A stretch of DNA of 64,000 nucleotides from Loxodes magnus (GCA_946699065.1 CAMPDV010001044.1:1-64000); one strand, 5' to 3'; counted from the stretch's first letter, positions 35,770 through 48,044 are shown. Program-made: numbers and translations. The notes: generated from the letters alone by a model not told the origin.

Positions 35770-37315
35770 AGTGAAAGCAATATGTAAATCAATAATTATG
35801 TTTTAAATATCAAGCATATAGATATAAAACATAATGAGAATGAAATCTCATTAAATACTAATTTTAAATTTAAGGCAATCAAAGGACTAATAAAAAGATC
35901 TTAAAAAAGTGTAAGAGCAAAGGATAAAATAATTTAAACCATGAATAGAAAATAATTAAGAAGCATATAATTCATTTTAAACAATTATCCTCTCTTTAAT
36001 TATTAATATACTAATAGTTTAAATTTACAATCAAATTATTAGATAGGATTGCTTTGTCTTAGCTAATAAATTTTAAAATAAAAAGACATCATTTAATTTT
36101 ATTTTTTTCTAAATAAACTTAATAAAAATAAAAAGAATAAAAAATGAAATAATACAGTATATCATATAATACAAATATTAAGTAGCTAGAAACAATTAAG
36201 ATATTATAATTTAAATTTATAGAAATATATATTTAGTTTAATATGTCTGTAATTATGTAAATGTGGGCTAATGTTTATTTATATAGTCTAATTATAATTT
36301 ATTTTTTAATCTACTTAGAATATTTCTTATTTAAAAGAAAATAAAAAATAAATTTCGTTAATAATGAATTATAAAAAAATCTAGTTTAAATGCAGATTCA
36401 AGGTGAAAAATAGATAGCAAAACTAGCTTGTTATTATATAATTTAGAAATAATATTTTACGTAAATTCTAAAATATAAAATTACTAAAATTAATAAAAGA
36501 AAGATTCATTATCATTGCAATTATACTAAAGTCAAAAAAGATATTTTCTGTATTTGGCTAATAAAAATTATTAATTGAATATATGAAAATCAATTATTAT
36601 ATTATTTAATATTATTGGACAAAATGCTTTAAAATTAAAAAAACTTAGTGAATATAAATTGGTTTGCTATTAAGCACTTTAAAATTAATTTTGGTTTAAC
36701 TTATAAAATGCCTAAATAAAAGCTAAAATATAAAAAGTGAAGAGTTAATCTAGTAATAATAGAGTTTATTCTTAACTATAGTAGAAAAATAGAATATTTT
36801 TCTTAAAATTAATGATATAATAACTTATATTTCAGACTAAATAAATTGAATTAGATTCTGTAAAAATTAGAAAAATGAAAGTTAAGCATAAATTTTAAAA
36901 TGAAAAGTATGAATCTCTTTTAAATTTTTTCTTAACTCAAATATAATTTTTAATGATAAGGAAACAATATAAAATATATAGGAGAAATTAGGAAATTTAT
37001 CTTATTTGACTAATTTTATATATAAATTTTAGTTTCAGTACTCTAACGAAATAAACTTAAATAATAAAAATTAAAATAAAATTTGATTTGTATAATTTTA
37101 AATAACACAGAAGACTCTAAAATTAAAAATAAAAAGACTTATAGATAAGTTTAATATAATTATCTAAAATTATAGAATAATATTACTATTTACAATTTTA
37201 AGATTTTAAAGAATGGCTTGGTTTTAAGAGATTTTTTAATTTGCTTAGTTATAATTTAATTATAATTTTTTTTATTTTTTAATTAAATTTGTTTATTAGT
37301 TAATGCAATCAAGCA
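35770..37315. other. Long AT-rich stretch with no recognised gene
   Basis: About 1.5 kb of extremely AT-rich DNA before the inserted ORF1 element; nothing recognised on either strand. Confidence 0.45.
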
Positions 37316-38275
37316 ATATAAAATTAATAATAATAATAATAGGATAAATTAAGTTTAGCAATTTTCGAGGATTTTCACCTCTTCATGCTGGACACCAGAT
37401 TGCTCCAGTTTTAAAAATAAAGTTTTAGATGTCTCTACTCCTCTCTCCTCCCCTTACTCTTGTCATTTCTGGATCTAGCCTTATTTCTAATTAAATTTTC
37501 TCTTGTAAATGTATCCTTATTCATTTAAGTATAATCTTTCTCTTATTTGTCTCTACTACATTTATTTTTTCTTCCTCTACTGTGCTTGTATGGTTCTTTA
37601 TTTATTCCAGTACTACGTCTTGAAATTTTGGAATTCCTTGCAGCGTCTTCATAAGTGTTCTGTTGAATTGCAGTACTAACATTTCTTCACTACTTTTTGA
37701 GTTTAACCTTAGTCTTCCTATTGGTCTTCAATCATCATTGGATGTCCCCTTTGTTCATCTAATTTCTTTTCTAGTATTTCCAGTCTAATACTCATATCAG
37801 ATTGTTTCTGAAGTTAATTTTAGGATTACTACTCTGGTCTTAAGATATGTTTCAGAAAGCGCTTAATTCTCTTTCTTAGGACATAAGTCTGGATTCTATT
37901 CCTTCCGCTAGGTTGAGTTTTTCCATCAGTTTCTCATTGTCCTTTCTCAGTTTCCTAACCTCTTCCTGGAGGTTTATTACCATTTTGATGAGCTGTTCCA
38001 TGCTCATCTGGTCAGAAGGATTGAACTTTGAGACCTCCTAGTGTAGAGCGAACTTCATCTGCTTTCTGGGCTTCTCTTCTGAGGTTGGAGTTATCTCATG
38101 TTTTGTCTTCTGAGCTTGTTTCTGTTCCTCTTCAGGTTGTTAGAATTAAGAAAAGGGTTAGGGTTAAGGGAAAGAAGACTATCCAAGATTGGATTCACGT
38201 TTCCTCTCCAACTTTTTGGAGGTGGTGTAGAAACCTCTTTATGAATCCTTCCATTTTTTTATATATAAAATTAAT
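37316..38275 (-). mobile_element. Gag-like ORF1-only retroelement, copy 1, with 13-bp TSD
   Basis: Element of about 930 bp, minus orientation, nearly identical to the copy at 53.3 kb and clearly GC-richer than its flanks. It encodes a basic, Gln/Pro-rich N-terminus, a FALHQ/FNPSDQM-like block, a coiled coil (LNLQEEVRKLRKDNEKL region, about 38010-37910) and a CX2CX4HX4C zinc knuckle near 37625-37670. In the knuckle, one TAG must read Gln and one TGA must read Trp. No reverse transcriptase is present. The 3' end runs into (AAT)n on the plus strand. The 13-bp repeat ATATAAAATTAAT occurs at 37316-37328 and 38263-38275, fitting a target-site duplication and hence true retrotransposition. No in-frame ATG is visible at the extreme 5' end; the first is the MKFALHQ-type Met. 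Confidence 0.8.
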
Positions 38276-38598
38276 TAATTTAAACTTTTATCTCCACTTT
38301 AAAATATTTAAGCAAGATTATATAAATAATCATTAATAATTACAGTTCGTTATATAGTACATAAATTAAATTATTTACAAATATTATAGTAAAATAACAA
38401 AAAATAAGAATAAACCTCAATATTGCCTTTCTAAATTATAAAATTTAGAATAAAAACTTGATAATTAAGAGTGTATCCAAATGATAAAATATTTAAAAAT
38501 ACCAAATTAAATTAATTTAAAATATCTATTCATATACTCAACTGTTGTTATTTTTAGTTGATAAATAGTTTTATCAAAGCTTAAAATCGAAATATTAT
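38276..38598. other. AT-rich spacer
   Basis: AT-rich DNA between the ORF1 element and SINE copy 2; no feature seen. Confidence 0.4.
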
Positions 38599-38599
38599 A

Positions 38600-39106
38600 T
38601 ATAAATAAATAAATTTTATTATAGAGCACGTAGCATTCTCGTTGGTGCGCAGCTCTTTAAAAAAATGTTTCATACTGACAAGAATGTTTCTTACTGATAA
38701 AATTATCAGATACTGATAAACCTTGTTCATACTGGTATAATTATTCAGTACTGATAAAAATGTTCAATACTGATATAATTTTAGAATACTCGTATCTTTA
38801 ATACTTGCTGGAGGTCCAAGGACATGGCAGGATTGTGTCTCATTGCATCACCAAAGCAGAGGACGACATGTGTCAATTATGGGTACTTAAATTGCCCACC
38901 TCTGATGAAGCTCGTAATATTATTTCTTTTTCGCTCCAGAATTAAATTAAATCCAAATTAAGCCAGTGCCGAAGATCTAAGAATCTTATGTCTCGAGGCC
39001 AAGCCAAAGCAGAGGAAGACATAAAGTCGATTATAGATACTTAACTTCCCCAACCTCTGATGAAGATGACCCTGTTGTTCACCTTCGAACAACTATGGCG
39101 GTTTTA
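38600..39106 (-). mobile_element. SINE copy 2 with LINE-family-1 3' end
   Basis: Full-length inverted partner of the SINE at 31.2 kb. In plus coordinates it begins with the (TAAA)n tail (38601-38613) and stem-loop (about 38622-38655), passes the degenerate CAGTA repeats and both CAGAGG...CCTCTG blocks, and ends at the GGCGGTT head near 39100. Differences from copy 1 are scattered substitutions and 1-4-bp indels. Both copies retain the complete head, so 5' truncation is absent. Confidence 0.85.
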
Positions 39107-41704
39107 AAAAAATATAATAATAATCTTATATAAAAAATAAATTAAAATAAATAAGATTGAAATAAAAAAGATAATAACCATCCTAAATTTAAAAATTATA
39201 TATAAAATATAAAATATATTTATAATATAAAAATTAAAAATATCTAACTAAATTCTGAAAATTTAACATGAAGAATTTCACTTTAAATTGCTTTGCTAAA
39301 ATTCTCATTAATATCTTTCTGCTTTTTAATAAATAAAAATATAGCTTTAATATCTACTATTAATTAGCTTAAATTAGCAACTTTTTCTTAAATTTCTTAA
39401 TCTTTTTATTTAATAAAAATTCTTATTATTGAAACTTAATTTTAAACTAAGGATTTTGATATTATAATAGGTGAATTATACTTTTAAAACTAGCAATTTT
39501 AAGAATATAAAATATTTAAAATTATTCCAATAATCATATAAAAAATCAAATTAAATTACCTTAATTTACTTTTTTTGTATTTTAAATTAATTAAAGCATT
39601 GGTGTAATTTAGCATCTAATTTTGACATTTCCACTTAAAAACTTAAGCTTGAGTGCTTATAATAATTAATCAGCTTTCTTTAATTTATACAATTCTAAAA
39701 ATGCGTCAAAAATATAAAATATTAAAAGTATTTATAAATTAATTAATTTTAATTCTATCTTTTTAAGTTTTTATGCATATTTTTATTTAAATTTTTATAA
39801 TAAACAAATTAAGAAGCAAAGTATTTAGAAAATGTAATAAAATAGAATAAAATTTAAGAATTTTTATTAGATTTACTTAGTTTTTTATTTAACTGGGACT
39901 TTTAATTTAAAAAATGTTGGAAAATCGATTCATTATCTAAATCAAAATTTTAAAGAATACTTTTATGAAAATAATTGAATTAAAGCCTTTGAATTTTAAC
40001 AATTTTCTAATAATTAAAGTTTTAATTTTAGGTTTTAATTTTCTGAAAATCTTTTGTTATTTAATTAATGTCTTTTAGTTGGAGTTTATTCATCTAAAGC
40101 ATGAGCCAAAATTTGATATAATAAATCTTATGTACTTGTTTTAAACTGTTGCTGTTGAAATATCCTTAACTAATTTTACTCCTAACCTGTTAACTATACA
40201 ATTATAACTATTTTAAACGAGCTGCTTAATTTTTAAGGTACAGTATAATCCAAAATCGCTTCGAATAACTTAATTCAGAGTCATTTAGATTTAATCATTT
40301 GCTATTGCTTCATAAACCATTAATACTTAAAGAGTTATTTCTTAATAGTTTACTAGATAAAACTTATTTTACTTAATATTAGATTCATAAAATTAAACCT
40401 AAGCTTTTTAAATTTTTAGCTATTTGGTTATTTTCAATAATAATAGCCTTAAAATAATTCTGAAAGCATATTAAAACTAAATAATTATCAGGTTTATTTT
40501 AATAAAATTAGCTGCTAAATTCATAAATATAGTTAAAGTTCTATAATCTAAAGCTTATTTTAATTAGATTAATAAAAGACCATCTATCACTTATGTTTAG
40601 CTTATCCATTATTATGAACTTATAACTTACCTTTTGTTACTTTTCTCTCATTTTTTTTGCTAAATCTAATTGTAACTTAGTTGGTATCTTTTTACTAGAG
40701 TTTCTTAAGGTCTAAAGTAGAGAAAGCAATTATTTACCCCACTTTTGAATTAGATTAATAAAAAGATTCTATGGAGATATTTAAAGAATAAAATCTAAAT
40801 AAGTTTAATTAAAAGCAGAAAGATGATAAATAGAAAGTGAAATATACTACTTTCACTATCACAACTAAAGCTTATTATGTAGCTAGGGAGCTATTAATAA
40901 ACCTATTGGAGATTTTGAAGCTTTTAACTCATGATATACCATAGTTACATTTAATTAATTATAAAGTTTGAATAGATAAAGAAATGATTTGGAAAACGTT
41001 TAATTAATACTATTAATTATAATATCAAATTTATAAAAGCAAGAAGTTATCCAAAAAAGGATATATTTGAGAATGTGATTTAGCTAGAAGAAATAGATAG
41101 AAAATAATTTTATCAGTAAGTTATTATTTTATAAGCTTAATAAAAATACTACAGGCCAAATTTCAAACTAGCATCCACTAGTATTTTGATTAGGAAGATA
41201 AAACAGCTTTAAAACTTTAACGATCATTGAATTTCTCAATTAATATCAGTAAAATCTAAAAAATTAGAAATTAAATTTTCTATCTTAATTTTCAAAAAGT
41301 CCTCAACTATAAAAGTCATAGAAAGATAAAGATTCGGAATGAATAAACATATTAAGAAAATACAAGCATATTATATCTTATCTTAAGCAATATTTTTAAA
41401 ATCTACTCTATATACTAAGTTATTTTAAATAAGGCTAAATAAAATCCTACTTAATGGATTATCTAGTTAGATATCCGAATAAACTTAGTTTCAAATAAAT
41501 TTCTTAGTGATACTAATAAAGGATTTGTAATTATGTCTCTTAAGGAAAAGGATTATGAGTTAAAACTTATTGAAAAATTTTGCTTTAATCATATATAAAA
41601 AATAAAAAATAAGCTTATGATTGTGAAAGATGAATAAGAGGTATTTCTTAATTGGTTTTATTCATATAATGATAACTTAGAGATATTTCTAATGTTTAAT
41701 ATAA
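39107..41704. other. AT-rich stretch; only weak coding hints
   Basis: About 2.6 kb of AT-rich DNA. From about 41395 to 41690 one plus-strand frame reads protein-like (QVILNKAKQNPTQW, then SLKEKDYELKLIEKF), faintly like the ATP-binding domain of a histidine kinase but lacking its glycine boxes. About 40650-40730 on the minus strand gives a short basic stretch. Neither is enough for a gene call. Confidence 0.35.
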
Positions 41705-42709
41705 ATGAAAGCCTTAATTAATGGATGCTTAATTTGCATTTGAAAATAGGATAAGTAACAGGATTAGGCTTATCACCAAGAACCTTCTCTAGAATTTAGC
41801 AAAGAAAATTCCCCTAAAAATTAGGTTTAAAACAAGGAAGAAAATAAAATTTAATCAAATCTAGATTAGAGTTAAAATTAGAAAAAGATAGCCATAAATA
41901 TTTAAAAAATATAATAGGATCAATAGGCTGATTAAAGGATTTAGTAGCAAGTCTTAGAAATTCCTTATGATAATACTATAAATTTAACTTCAGATTATCC
42001 TTTTAAACTATCTACCATCATGGAGCAACCCAGTGTATAAGAAAATTCTTAATCAATTGTATTATAAAAAATGACAACAAGTGAGATGAACTTAAATAAA
42101 GATTTGCCGTTATAGCTTCAAAAAAGTAAAGAAGTGAATTCTTTGTAGCAGGATTCTTAAAGCAAACTTTTAATAAATTTTTTAGGCATAAACTTAAATT
42201 TTAAAAAACTACAATTCCTTAAAATATTTAACTCTAACCGTCTTCAATTAAATTAAAATAATCTTAATCGGATTATTGAAAATAAATAAAGCAATGCTAA
42301 TTAATTAAAAATGAATTTGATGGAAAATAATTTAAAATTAAATAGCAAATTATATAAAAAACACTTTTTATTGAAATTAGGCTAAATTTAATTAAATGGA
42401 ACTTCAAATATCTAATTAAGCTTGAAAATAATTAGACTTGTTTATTAGATATTATCCTCTAATAATTTTATTAAGTTTGCGATAATTTCTGATAATTTGA
42501 TTGTTTATAGAATTAAGAAAATAGGCAAAAATGATGAAATTAATAGGAACTTAAGAAATAGTTAAAATTCTTAGTTATTTTAGGAAATTGGTTAAGAAAA
42601 TAAAAAGCGAATTATTAAAATAGTGTATGATCTACTTACCTAATATTTCTTCGCTAAAATTCAATTTATATATAATAAATTACCAACTATTGACAAGGAA
42701 AAAAAGTGA
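41705..42709 (+). CDS. Unrecognised MKxL-CxxC / KLSTI family protein, member 3
   Basis: ATG to first TGA gives 334 codons; the conserved part covers about the first 160 (to about 42185). N-terminus MKALINGCLICIWKQ, a very Gln-rich linker with many TAA/TAG, then YPFKLSTIMEQPSVQENSQS and LQKMTTSEMN, which matches member 1 (FQKMTTREF) beyond the core. The frame then runs through AT-rich sequence and stops at the first TGA of the (GTGAAAAAA)n minisatellite. If TGA there were read as Trp it would continue as a Trp-Lys-Lys repeat. The natural end is probably earlier or lies past an unrecognised intron. Function unknown. Confidence 0.55.
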
Positions 42710-42893
42710 AAAAAGTGAAAAAAGTGAAAAAAGTGAAAAAAGTGAAAAAAGTGAAAAAAGTGAAAAAAGTGAAAAAAGTGAAAAAAGTGAAAAAAGTGAA
42801 AAAAGTGAAAAAAGTGAAAAAAGTGAAAAAAGTGAAAAAAGTGAAAAAAGTGAAAAAAGTGAAAAAAGTGAAAAAAGTGAAAAAAGTGAAAAC
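42706..42893. repeat. 9-bp minisatellite (GTGAAAAAA), about 21 copies
   Basis: Perfect tandem repeat of GTGAAAAAA, about 21 units, ending in GTGAAAAC. As the period is a multiple of three, each frame gives a simple peptide repeat (Ser-Glu-Lys, Val-Lys-Lys or Trp-Lys-Lys on plus; Phe/Ser/Leu-rich on minus). The open frames here are therefore a by-product of the repeat and not evidence of genes. Perfection suggests recent expansion. Confidence 0.97.
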
Positions 42894-42899
42894 AAAGAT

Positions 42900-43866
42900 T
42901 AAATTTAATTTGGATTCTATGACTAAGACAAGTTAATTTTAATAAAGAACTTAGATTAAATATTAAGATATTTCTCATACTCTTACATTTTCAACCATCT
43001 AGACTGTATTAATAGAGAATAAAAAATAACTAAATAAAAATCAAAAAATTTAATTCCTAAATTAAGAGTGAAAGATAGCAACTATCAGGTTATAAACTAT
43101 TAAATAGTTTTTTTGTAATAGATTTAACATTTTACATTTGATCCTAAAAAAGAATATAATTCACTAGAAGTGTTTAGATTTATTTCTCAATTATTAAAAG
43201 AAATTTATATTTATAACTTCAAATGAGTTGAAAGTTTATAATATTCTAAAATTTAGAAAGCTACACTTATAAATTATAACTAATGGAGCTAAAATCTCAA
43301 ATGAGTAATTTATCTTAATTGAATAGTAATTTGTAAGCCTTAATGATTATTTACTCTGTTTAAAATACGAAGATTATCTTAATCTCTACTTAGATTATTT
43401 CTTAAGTTTAGGTATTGTTTTAATAAACTTCTAATAAAGATTTAATTTACTAAATCAAAAGCAAGCTAATTACTATATAGTATGAATCAAACAGAAATTA
43501 AGTCTCTAGATAGATTTTACCTTGTATTCATATTTTTATTTGAAGCATAATTTATTCCGTTAACTATCAAAACTTAGAACCTTTTAGAAAAGAATTTAAG
43601 TAATTTTAAATATAAGTTGAACATAGTTTAACTCAAAGTTATGACTAAGATGATTTTTCATAAGAAGATATACTTAAAACGCATTAACTAATATCACAGC
43701 TTTAAAATTAATAAATAAAAGGACTAAAAATAAATAAACTAAAATAATAATAATTAAGTGTTCATTAATCCTTTAATTCGAATAAATGTGTAAGCTTTAA
43801 GAATTCTTCTATGGCATTTAATTAACTCAGCTATACTTTTAAATATACTAGCTAACTTGTTTATTA
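42900..43866. other. AT-rich stretch with no recognised gene
   Basis: AT-rich DNA following the minisatellite; nothing recognised. Confidence 0.4.
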
Positions 43867-43868
43867 CG

Positions 43869-43925
43869 ATATAAATAAATAAATTTGATTATAGAGCGCA
43901 TAGCACCTCATTGGTGTGTAGCTCT
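43869..43925 (-). mobile_element. Solo 3' end of the LINE1/SINE family
   Basis: A (TAAA)n run (about 43873-43884) followed by TTTGATTATAGAGCG and the stem-loop AGAGC...GCTCT (43892-43925). It is the 3' terminus of LINE family 1 or the SINE in minus orientation, with a few substitutions. Nothing homologous continues beyond the stem-loop, so it is an extreme 5' truncation, typical of incomplete reverse transcription. Confidence 0.75.
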
Positions 43926-43951
43926 TAATATAATAAAGTGAGTATATATTA

Positions 43952-44461
43952 ATGAAACTAAATTCATAGTTAGCTTTAGAAATTGCTATATTTAAAATCT
44001 TTAACTAAAGTAGTTGATTAGATATCTCTACGTTTGGATTTCCAAAAATAGCGAATTTAGATAAAGCAAAAAAAACTATTGAATTTAAAGGATGCTGCTT
44101 ATTATTTAAATGCCTATATTTAATGAAATTAAGTTTATTTTTAAAGTGCTTGTACATAGTTAACTAAATCAGGTGAAGAAGATTTAAAATAAAATCAAAT
44201 GATAAGTAATTTATGCTTAGATGGAATTTTATAAAAGGACTAATATTTAGTAATAAATTCCACTTAAACATGTCAAGTATTAGTAGCATTCTTAAGTAAT
44301 TAAAAGCAATATATTTCGCTCATGATATTTATCTTTATATATTCTTAAATAAGTTTTTTCATACATAAGTAAAAATAAAAGAGAATTTAAATAATTAAAT
44401 AAAAATGTAATACTCAATTAAGATCAGCTATACAAGTACGTATGCATCTTTTGATAGATGA
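43952..44461 (+). CDS. Open frame of 169 codons, uncertain
   Basis: ATG to TGA, 169 codons, starting just after the solo LINE/SINE tail. The first half has some protein character (SSWLDISTFGFPKIANL, a GCCLLFKC cysteine cluster). The second half is low-complexity. Its last 38 bases overlap the antisense gene at 44424-45014. No family recognised; could be chance. Confidence 0.2.
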
Positions 44462-45014
44462 TTATTCCTAAAATAATGACAAACACTATGAAAATTTCGT
44501 TGGATAAGATTCTTGACAAACGATATTTTTTAAATTATTTTGTTCTAAACTCTTATTATTTTTTCTTAAACTCCAGTTTTTAATTTAATTGCTCTAGAGT
44601 TTTAGATTTTGCAACTTCAACAACGTATTTGCTCTACCTTCTAAATTGTTTGGTTTGATTTACCCCTATAAAGGAGTTCATTGATACACTTCTATTTATA
44701 TCCATTTTCTGCTCTTATTATTTTTTTTATCCTTAAGAATTTTAAGCACCAATGCCAGTTTAATTCCTTTACATTTATCTCCTTATCAATATAGGACTAA
44801 ATCTTATATCAAGTAAAGGAACTTATCTCTTCCTTTCATCATCAATGAGCTAGACGATTTGGCAGGTTTTATTTATCTCTTAATTTAATTTCTTCTAATT
44901 CTTCATCTTTGGGACAATCTTAATCTACTGCTGAGTAGGCTAAAGCTATTAAATATTAGCCTATTCTTTAGAAGTTTTATCAAGATCTTCCTAAGAGTTT
45001 TTTTCCTAATTCAT
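44424..45014 (-). CDS. Hypothetical tail-anchored protein, 196 residues
   Basis: Minus-strand ATG (45014) to TGA (44424), 196 residues, no intron. The N-terminal 150 residues are hydrophilic and Gln/Lys-rich with many TAA/TAG codons and include a DDERKRQVPLLDIRFSP segment. A coiled-coil-like KTLEQLNQKLEFKKKQQEF follows. The C-terminus is a single hydrophobic span (IFIVFVIILGIIIY) followed by a short polar tail. This layout is that of a tail-anchored membrane protein such as those of the SNARE type, but no SNARE zero-layer register could be verified. Calling it a SNARE would be speculation. Confidence 0.5.
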
Positions 45015-46405
45015 AATCTTAATTAAATTCACGGATATTTAAAATAAATGAAAGAACTTATAACTAAGAAATAAAGCAAAGAAAATAAATTCATTAGCTT
45101 GTTTTTCGAAGCTAAAAATGAATGCAAGTTAATAAATTAAAATGTAAGTATTTAATTTTTCGTCTAATATCCTCATCTTTGGAACTTAAAACCATCAAAG
45201 ACTTTATATAAGTAAGCATAAGCATATAATCACATCTAAATATCTAGTCTAGTACAAATAAGAAATTTAATCATTATACTTTTGCTCATCTATTTTCTAT
45301 CTTTATGTACTGAATCTTAGTCTTTTGAATTAAGAGTTTATTAATCTAAAGATCTTAATAATATAAATTAGAAAGAGAAAGAGCTAAATAAAAATTTAAC
45401 CTTAAATGGGAACTTTGATGATAATTATATTTTTATAACTATAAAGATTAAGTTTTTAATTAGTTAATCTTCTACTATAGAAGTATTAGCCGTAATAATA
45501 AAAAGGGAGAATTCAACTAAGTTATATATGGTTATTTTTAAAAAATAATTATACTAGTACTTTTATAGACGTTTTTATATAATAAGCATTCTTTATTTAG
45601 CACCAGAATTAAAATCTATCTAAGGATTTAATTTATCTTAATAGCTTCTTTTTTTATTTTTGGAAATAGATGAAGGTGAATAAGTTAGAACTTTCTAATT
45701 TTGAAAATCTTAACTCTTCCAATCAACTCTGCCCTTCATCCTAAAATTAAAATTTTTAACTATATAAAATATTTTAAATTAGTTAAAAAGAAGAGAAAAT
45801 AAAAAATTAATTTAGCAGCCTTTCTTGGTTAAACCTAAAAGTATAATTATTATAACTTGTAAAAAGAATCATTAAGAATTCTCTAAGATAATAAAAATAG
45901 AAAAAATTACCGAATTTGATTTTTTTACCTTATTTAATGAAAATTATAGTTAAAATTGCTAGGTATTCTATAAATTTTAATTTAAACTTTTAATAATATC
46001 AAGCATGCTTAGTTAAGTTTTTAATATTCTAGTCAGATATTTTATTGTATAACGATTGAAATTTATTTTTACGAAAATAAAAGAATGTAGAATTAAAAAT
46101 TGTAGAATCTGGTATAAAAAGTTAAAAATCTTTAAATATGTTTATGGTTTTTACTATATCTAAGTGATCTTTTTAACTAATTAAGTACATATTTTTTTAT
46201 AAACGTATTCTTAAGAAAGTTTTAGCCTCCTTTTATTCTTTTAAAGCTATCTATCTATTTAGATTTTTTAACTTGCACTGCTGATGTAATTTGAAAAAGC
46301 TTTATTAAAAGAGATATAAATTAGTTTCCTTAGATATAAAGGAATTTGGTATTAATATTTAATAGATTTAATGTTTATTAAATGTAAAAATTTTGCAAAG
46401 TTTTA
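45015..46405. other. AT-rich stretch with no recognised gene
   Basis: About 1.4 kb between two minus-strand genes; AT-rich, no family or repeat recognised. It should include the 5' region of the tail-anchored gene. Confidence 0.4.
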
Positions 46406-47791
46406 TCAAACTAAAACCATTCCAATTTGTTGTGGCTTTATGGTAACACATTTCCAGTTGTATAAGTAGTATTATAAATTTCCATCGCCAATTCCGAATT
46501 TAAGATTTTGGAATATGCTATCATTTTCCATGATATTCAAAGCGTTGAATACGTCGAATCCAGCCTTCTTTGCAACTATCAACATTTCTTGCACTAGCTC
46601 CTATAATGTATGTGCGACTGGTATATTATAATAGCTATAAGCAGCTTTCAGTGTCTTATGTTTGGGATGTTTTAAAATTGAAGAAGGAAGGGAGTAGAAA
46701 GAACAAAAGTCAGTTATTTAGTTATTTGCTTCTACAACATATGACCAAATAACTTCATCTCTTGGAATTAGGAAGTGTTTAACTTCTTTAGAGCTGAAAT
46801 GCTAGCAAATACTGAACTTTTCCAAATAAGAATTTAGCATATCTCTAACTTATTTAACATCCTTATTTCGCATGGGTCTTAAGCCAGGTATCAGAGTATC
46901 TTGAGGTAGCTTATATAGTTTTTCTGTTCTGGTAATTGTCATATTTCTTCCTAAGCGTGAAAATCCAACATCTATCAATTTTCTTGGATTTAATGACCTA
47001 TGATAATATTTAGTTTAAGATATTGGTGTTGGAAGAACAACTCCAGCTGTATAAACCGCTTGCCAAACCTGATGCAAATTCGTTCTTCTTGTAACTTCTT
47101 TAATCAATACTGGAGCTAATCTTTTCGCTCTTAGCTTTTTATGAACACACAAGAAATTAATCTCGACCATGTCAATTGGCTAATTATTAACTTTGATCTT
47201 GCAAGGTATGCCTGAAATAAAGCCGACAAGTTTGAGGCTTTACTTAGCTCTTACTCCAATATGAAGTTCTGGCCAAAAGTTTTCTGGCATTAGAGCCCAT
47301 CTAAGGAAGGGGATTGAATAATCAAATCTAAACATATTGTCATCATCTTCTACATAATTGTTTGTTAACAATTCGTAAACTTGCTATGCTTATTAATCAT
47401 CTTTAAGATCAACGTCAATCCATTCGTAAGCTTCAGGTAGTTTATATGGGTCTTTTTTAACTTACTCTAATGTTCCTGGCTAGATTTCATGTTGCTAGAC
47501 AACTCCTTCTAATTCTTATAATTATGTAAGTTTTGGAACAGGTTAAGTATCTCAGAATTTATGCTCTAGTTTTCCAAAACTTGATTCTAACTAAGATTAA
47601 GGTTATTTTTTAGTAAATGTCACTCCTTCTTTATCTTCTTCTTCTAACTTTGATTCTCCACCTTTTTCTAACAACTAATTGATATTTTACTGAATTTATT
47701 CAATAATTTAATTTTATTCTACTAAAAGCTCAGGCTAAACTTCTGGTTGTGAATGTTCTCTGGCTTAGATTTCTTAGGCTGATTCAACCAT
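46406..47791 (-). CDS. NMT: Glycylpeptide N-tetradecanoyltransferase (N-myristoyltransferase)
   Basis: Attaches myristate from myristoyl-CoA to N-terminal glycines in the cytosol. The 461-residue frame (462 codons including TGA) has no intron and matches the family end to end: the KFWDTQPVPKL entry motif (77-87), [11 protein letters not shown] (114-124), [16 protein letters not shown] (144-159), the acyl-CoA-binding [18 protein letters not shown] region (210-227), [15 protein letters not shown] (263-277), [21 protein letters not shown] and GIGDGNLQYYLYNW (434-446). Length is normal for eukaryotic NMT. Trp80 is TGA (47552-47554) within the otherwise invariant FW-TQPV motif, and the gene also ends at TGA, five residues after the QQIG segment (residues 454-457), where NMT family members end. 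Roughly thirty TAA/TAG codons read as Gln. No frameshift. The first 60 residues are Gln/Glu-rich and variable, as in the family. Confidence 0.97.
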
Positions 47792-48040
47792 ATTGCTATG
47801 CCAATAAATTTAATTTTCAATAGTTTAAAATTATTTATTTTAAATAAAATGATCTCTTGCATTATGTCTAAGAGCTTCTCAATCCTTTTTAAATGCAAGA
47901 ACTAATTAGTTCCTTTTATTTTTCTTAATTTACCATTAAGATCTAATCGTACTCCTTTTCTTTTATTAAGAATAATGATATTTATTTGACTATAGCAATC
48001 ATATGCTTTTAGATGTAATTTTTTCTTTCGAATTTATGAG
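47792..48040 (-). other. Open coding-like extension upstream of NMT
   Basis: The NMT frame stays open upstream of its chosen ATG to about 48040. It reads as good protein: RLDLNGKLRKNKRNQLVL and FKKDWEALRHNARDHF, with one TGA as Trp. No upstream in-frame ATG was found. It could be an N-terminal extension of NMT, an exon of a separate upstream gene ending through an unseen intron, or a chance frame. The NMT start given is the first ATG compatible with normal family length. Confidence 0.35.
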
Positions 48041-48044
48041 AAAA

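Noticed and set aside
38028..38336. 102-codon plus-strand frame, and the related 53324-53515 minus frame
   Set aside because: Antisense to the Gag-like ORF1, which has the zinc knuckle and coiled coil on the other strand.
41395..41690. Possible histidine-kinase ATP-binding domain
   Set aside because: Only a vague similarity; the N and G boxes are absent and no kinase domain adjoins it.
42661..42978. Long open frames on both strands through the minisatellite
   Set aside because: A 9-bp repeat without TAA/TAG/TGA in a given frame opens frames automatically; no protein outside the repeat supports them.
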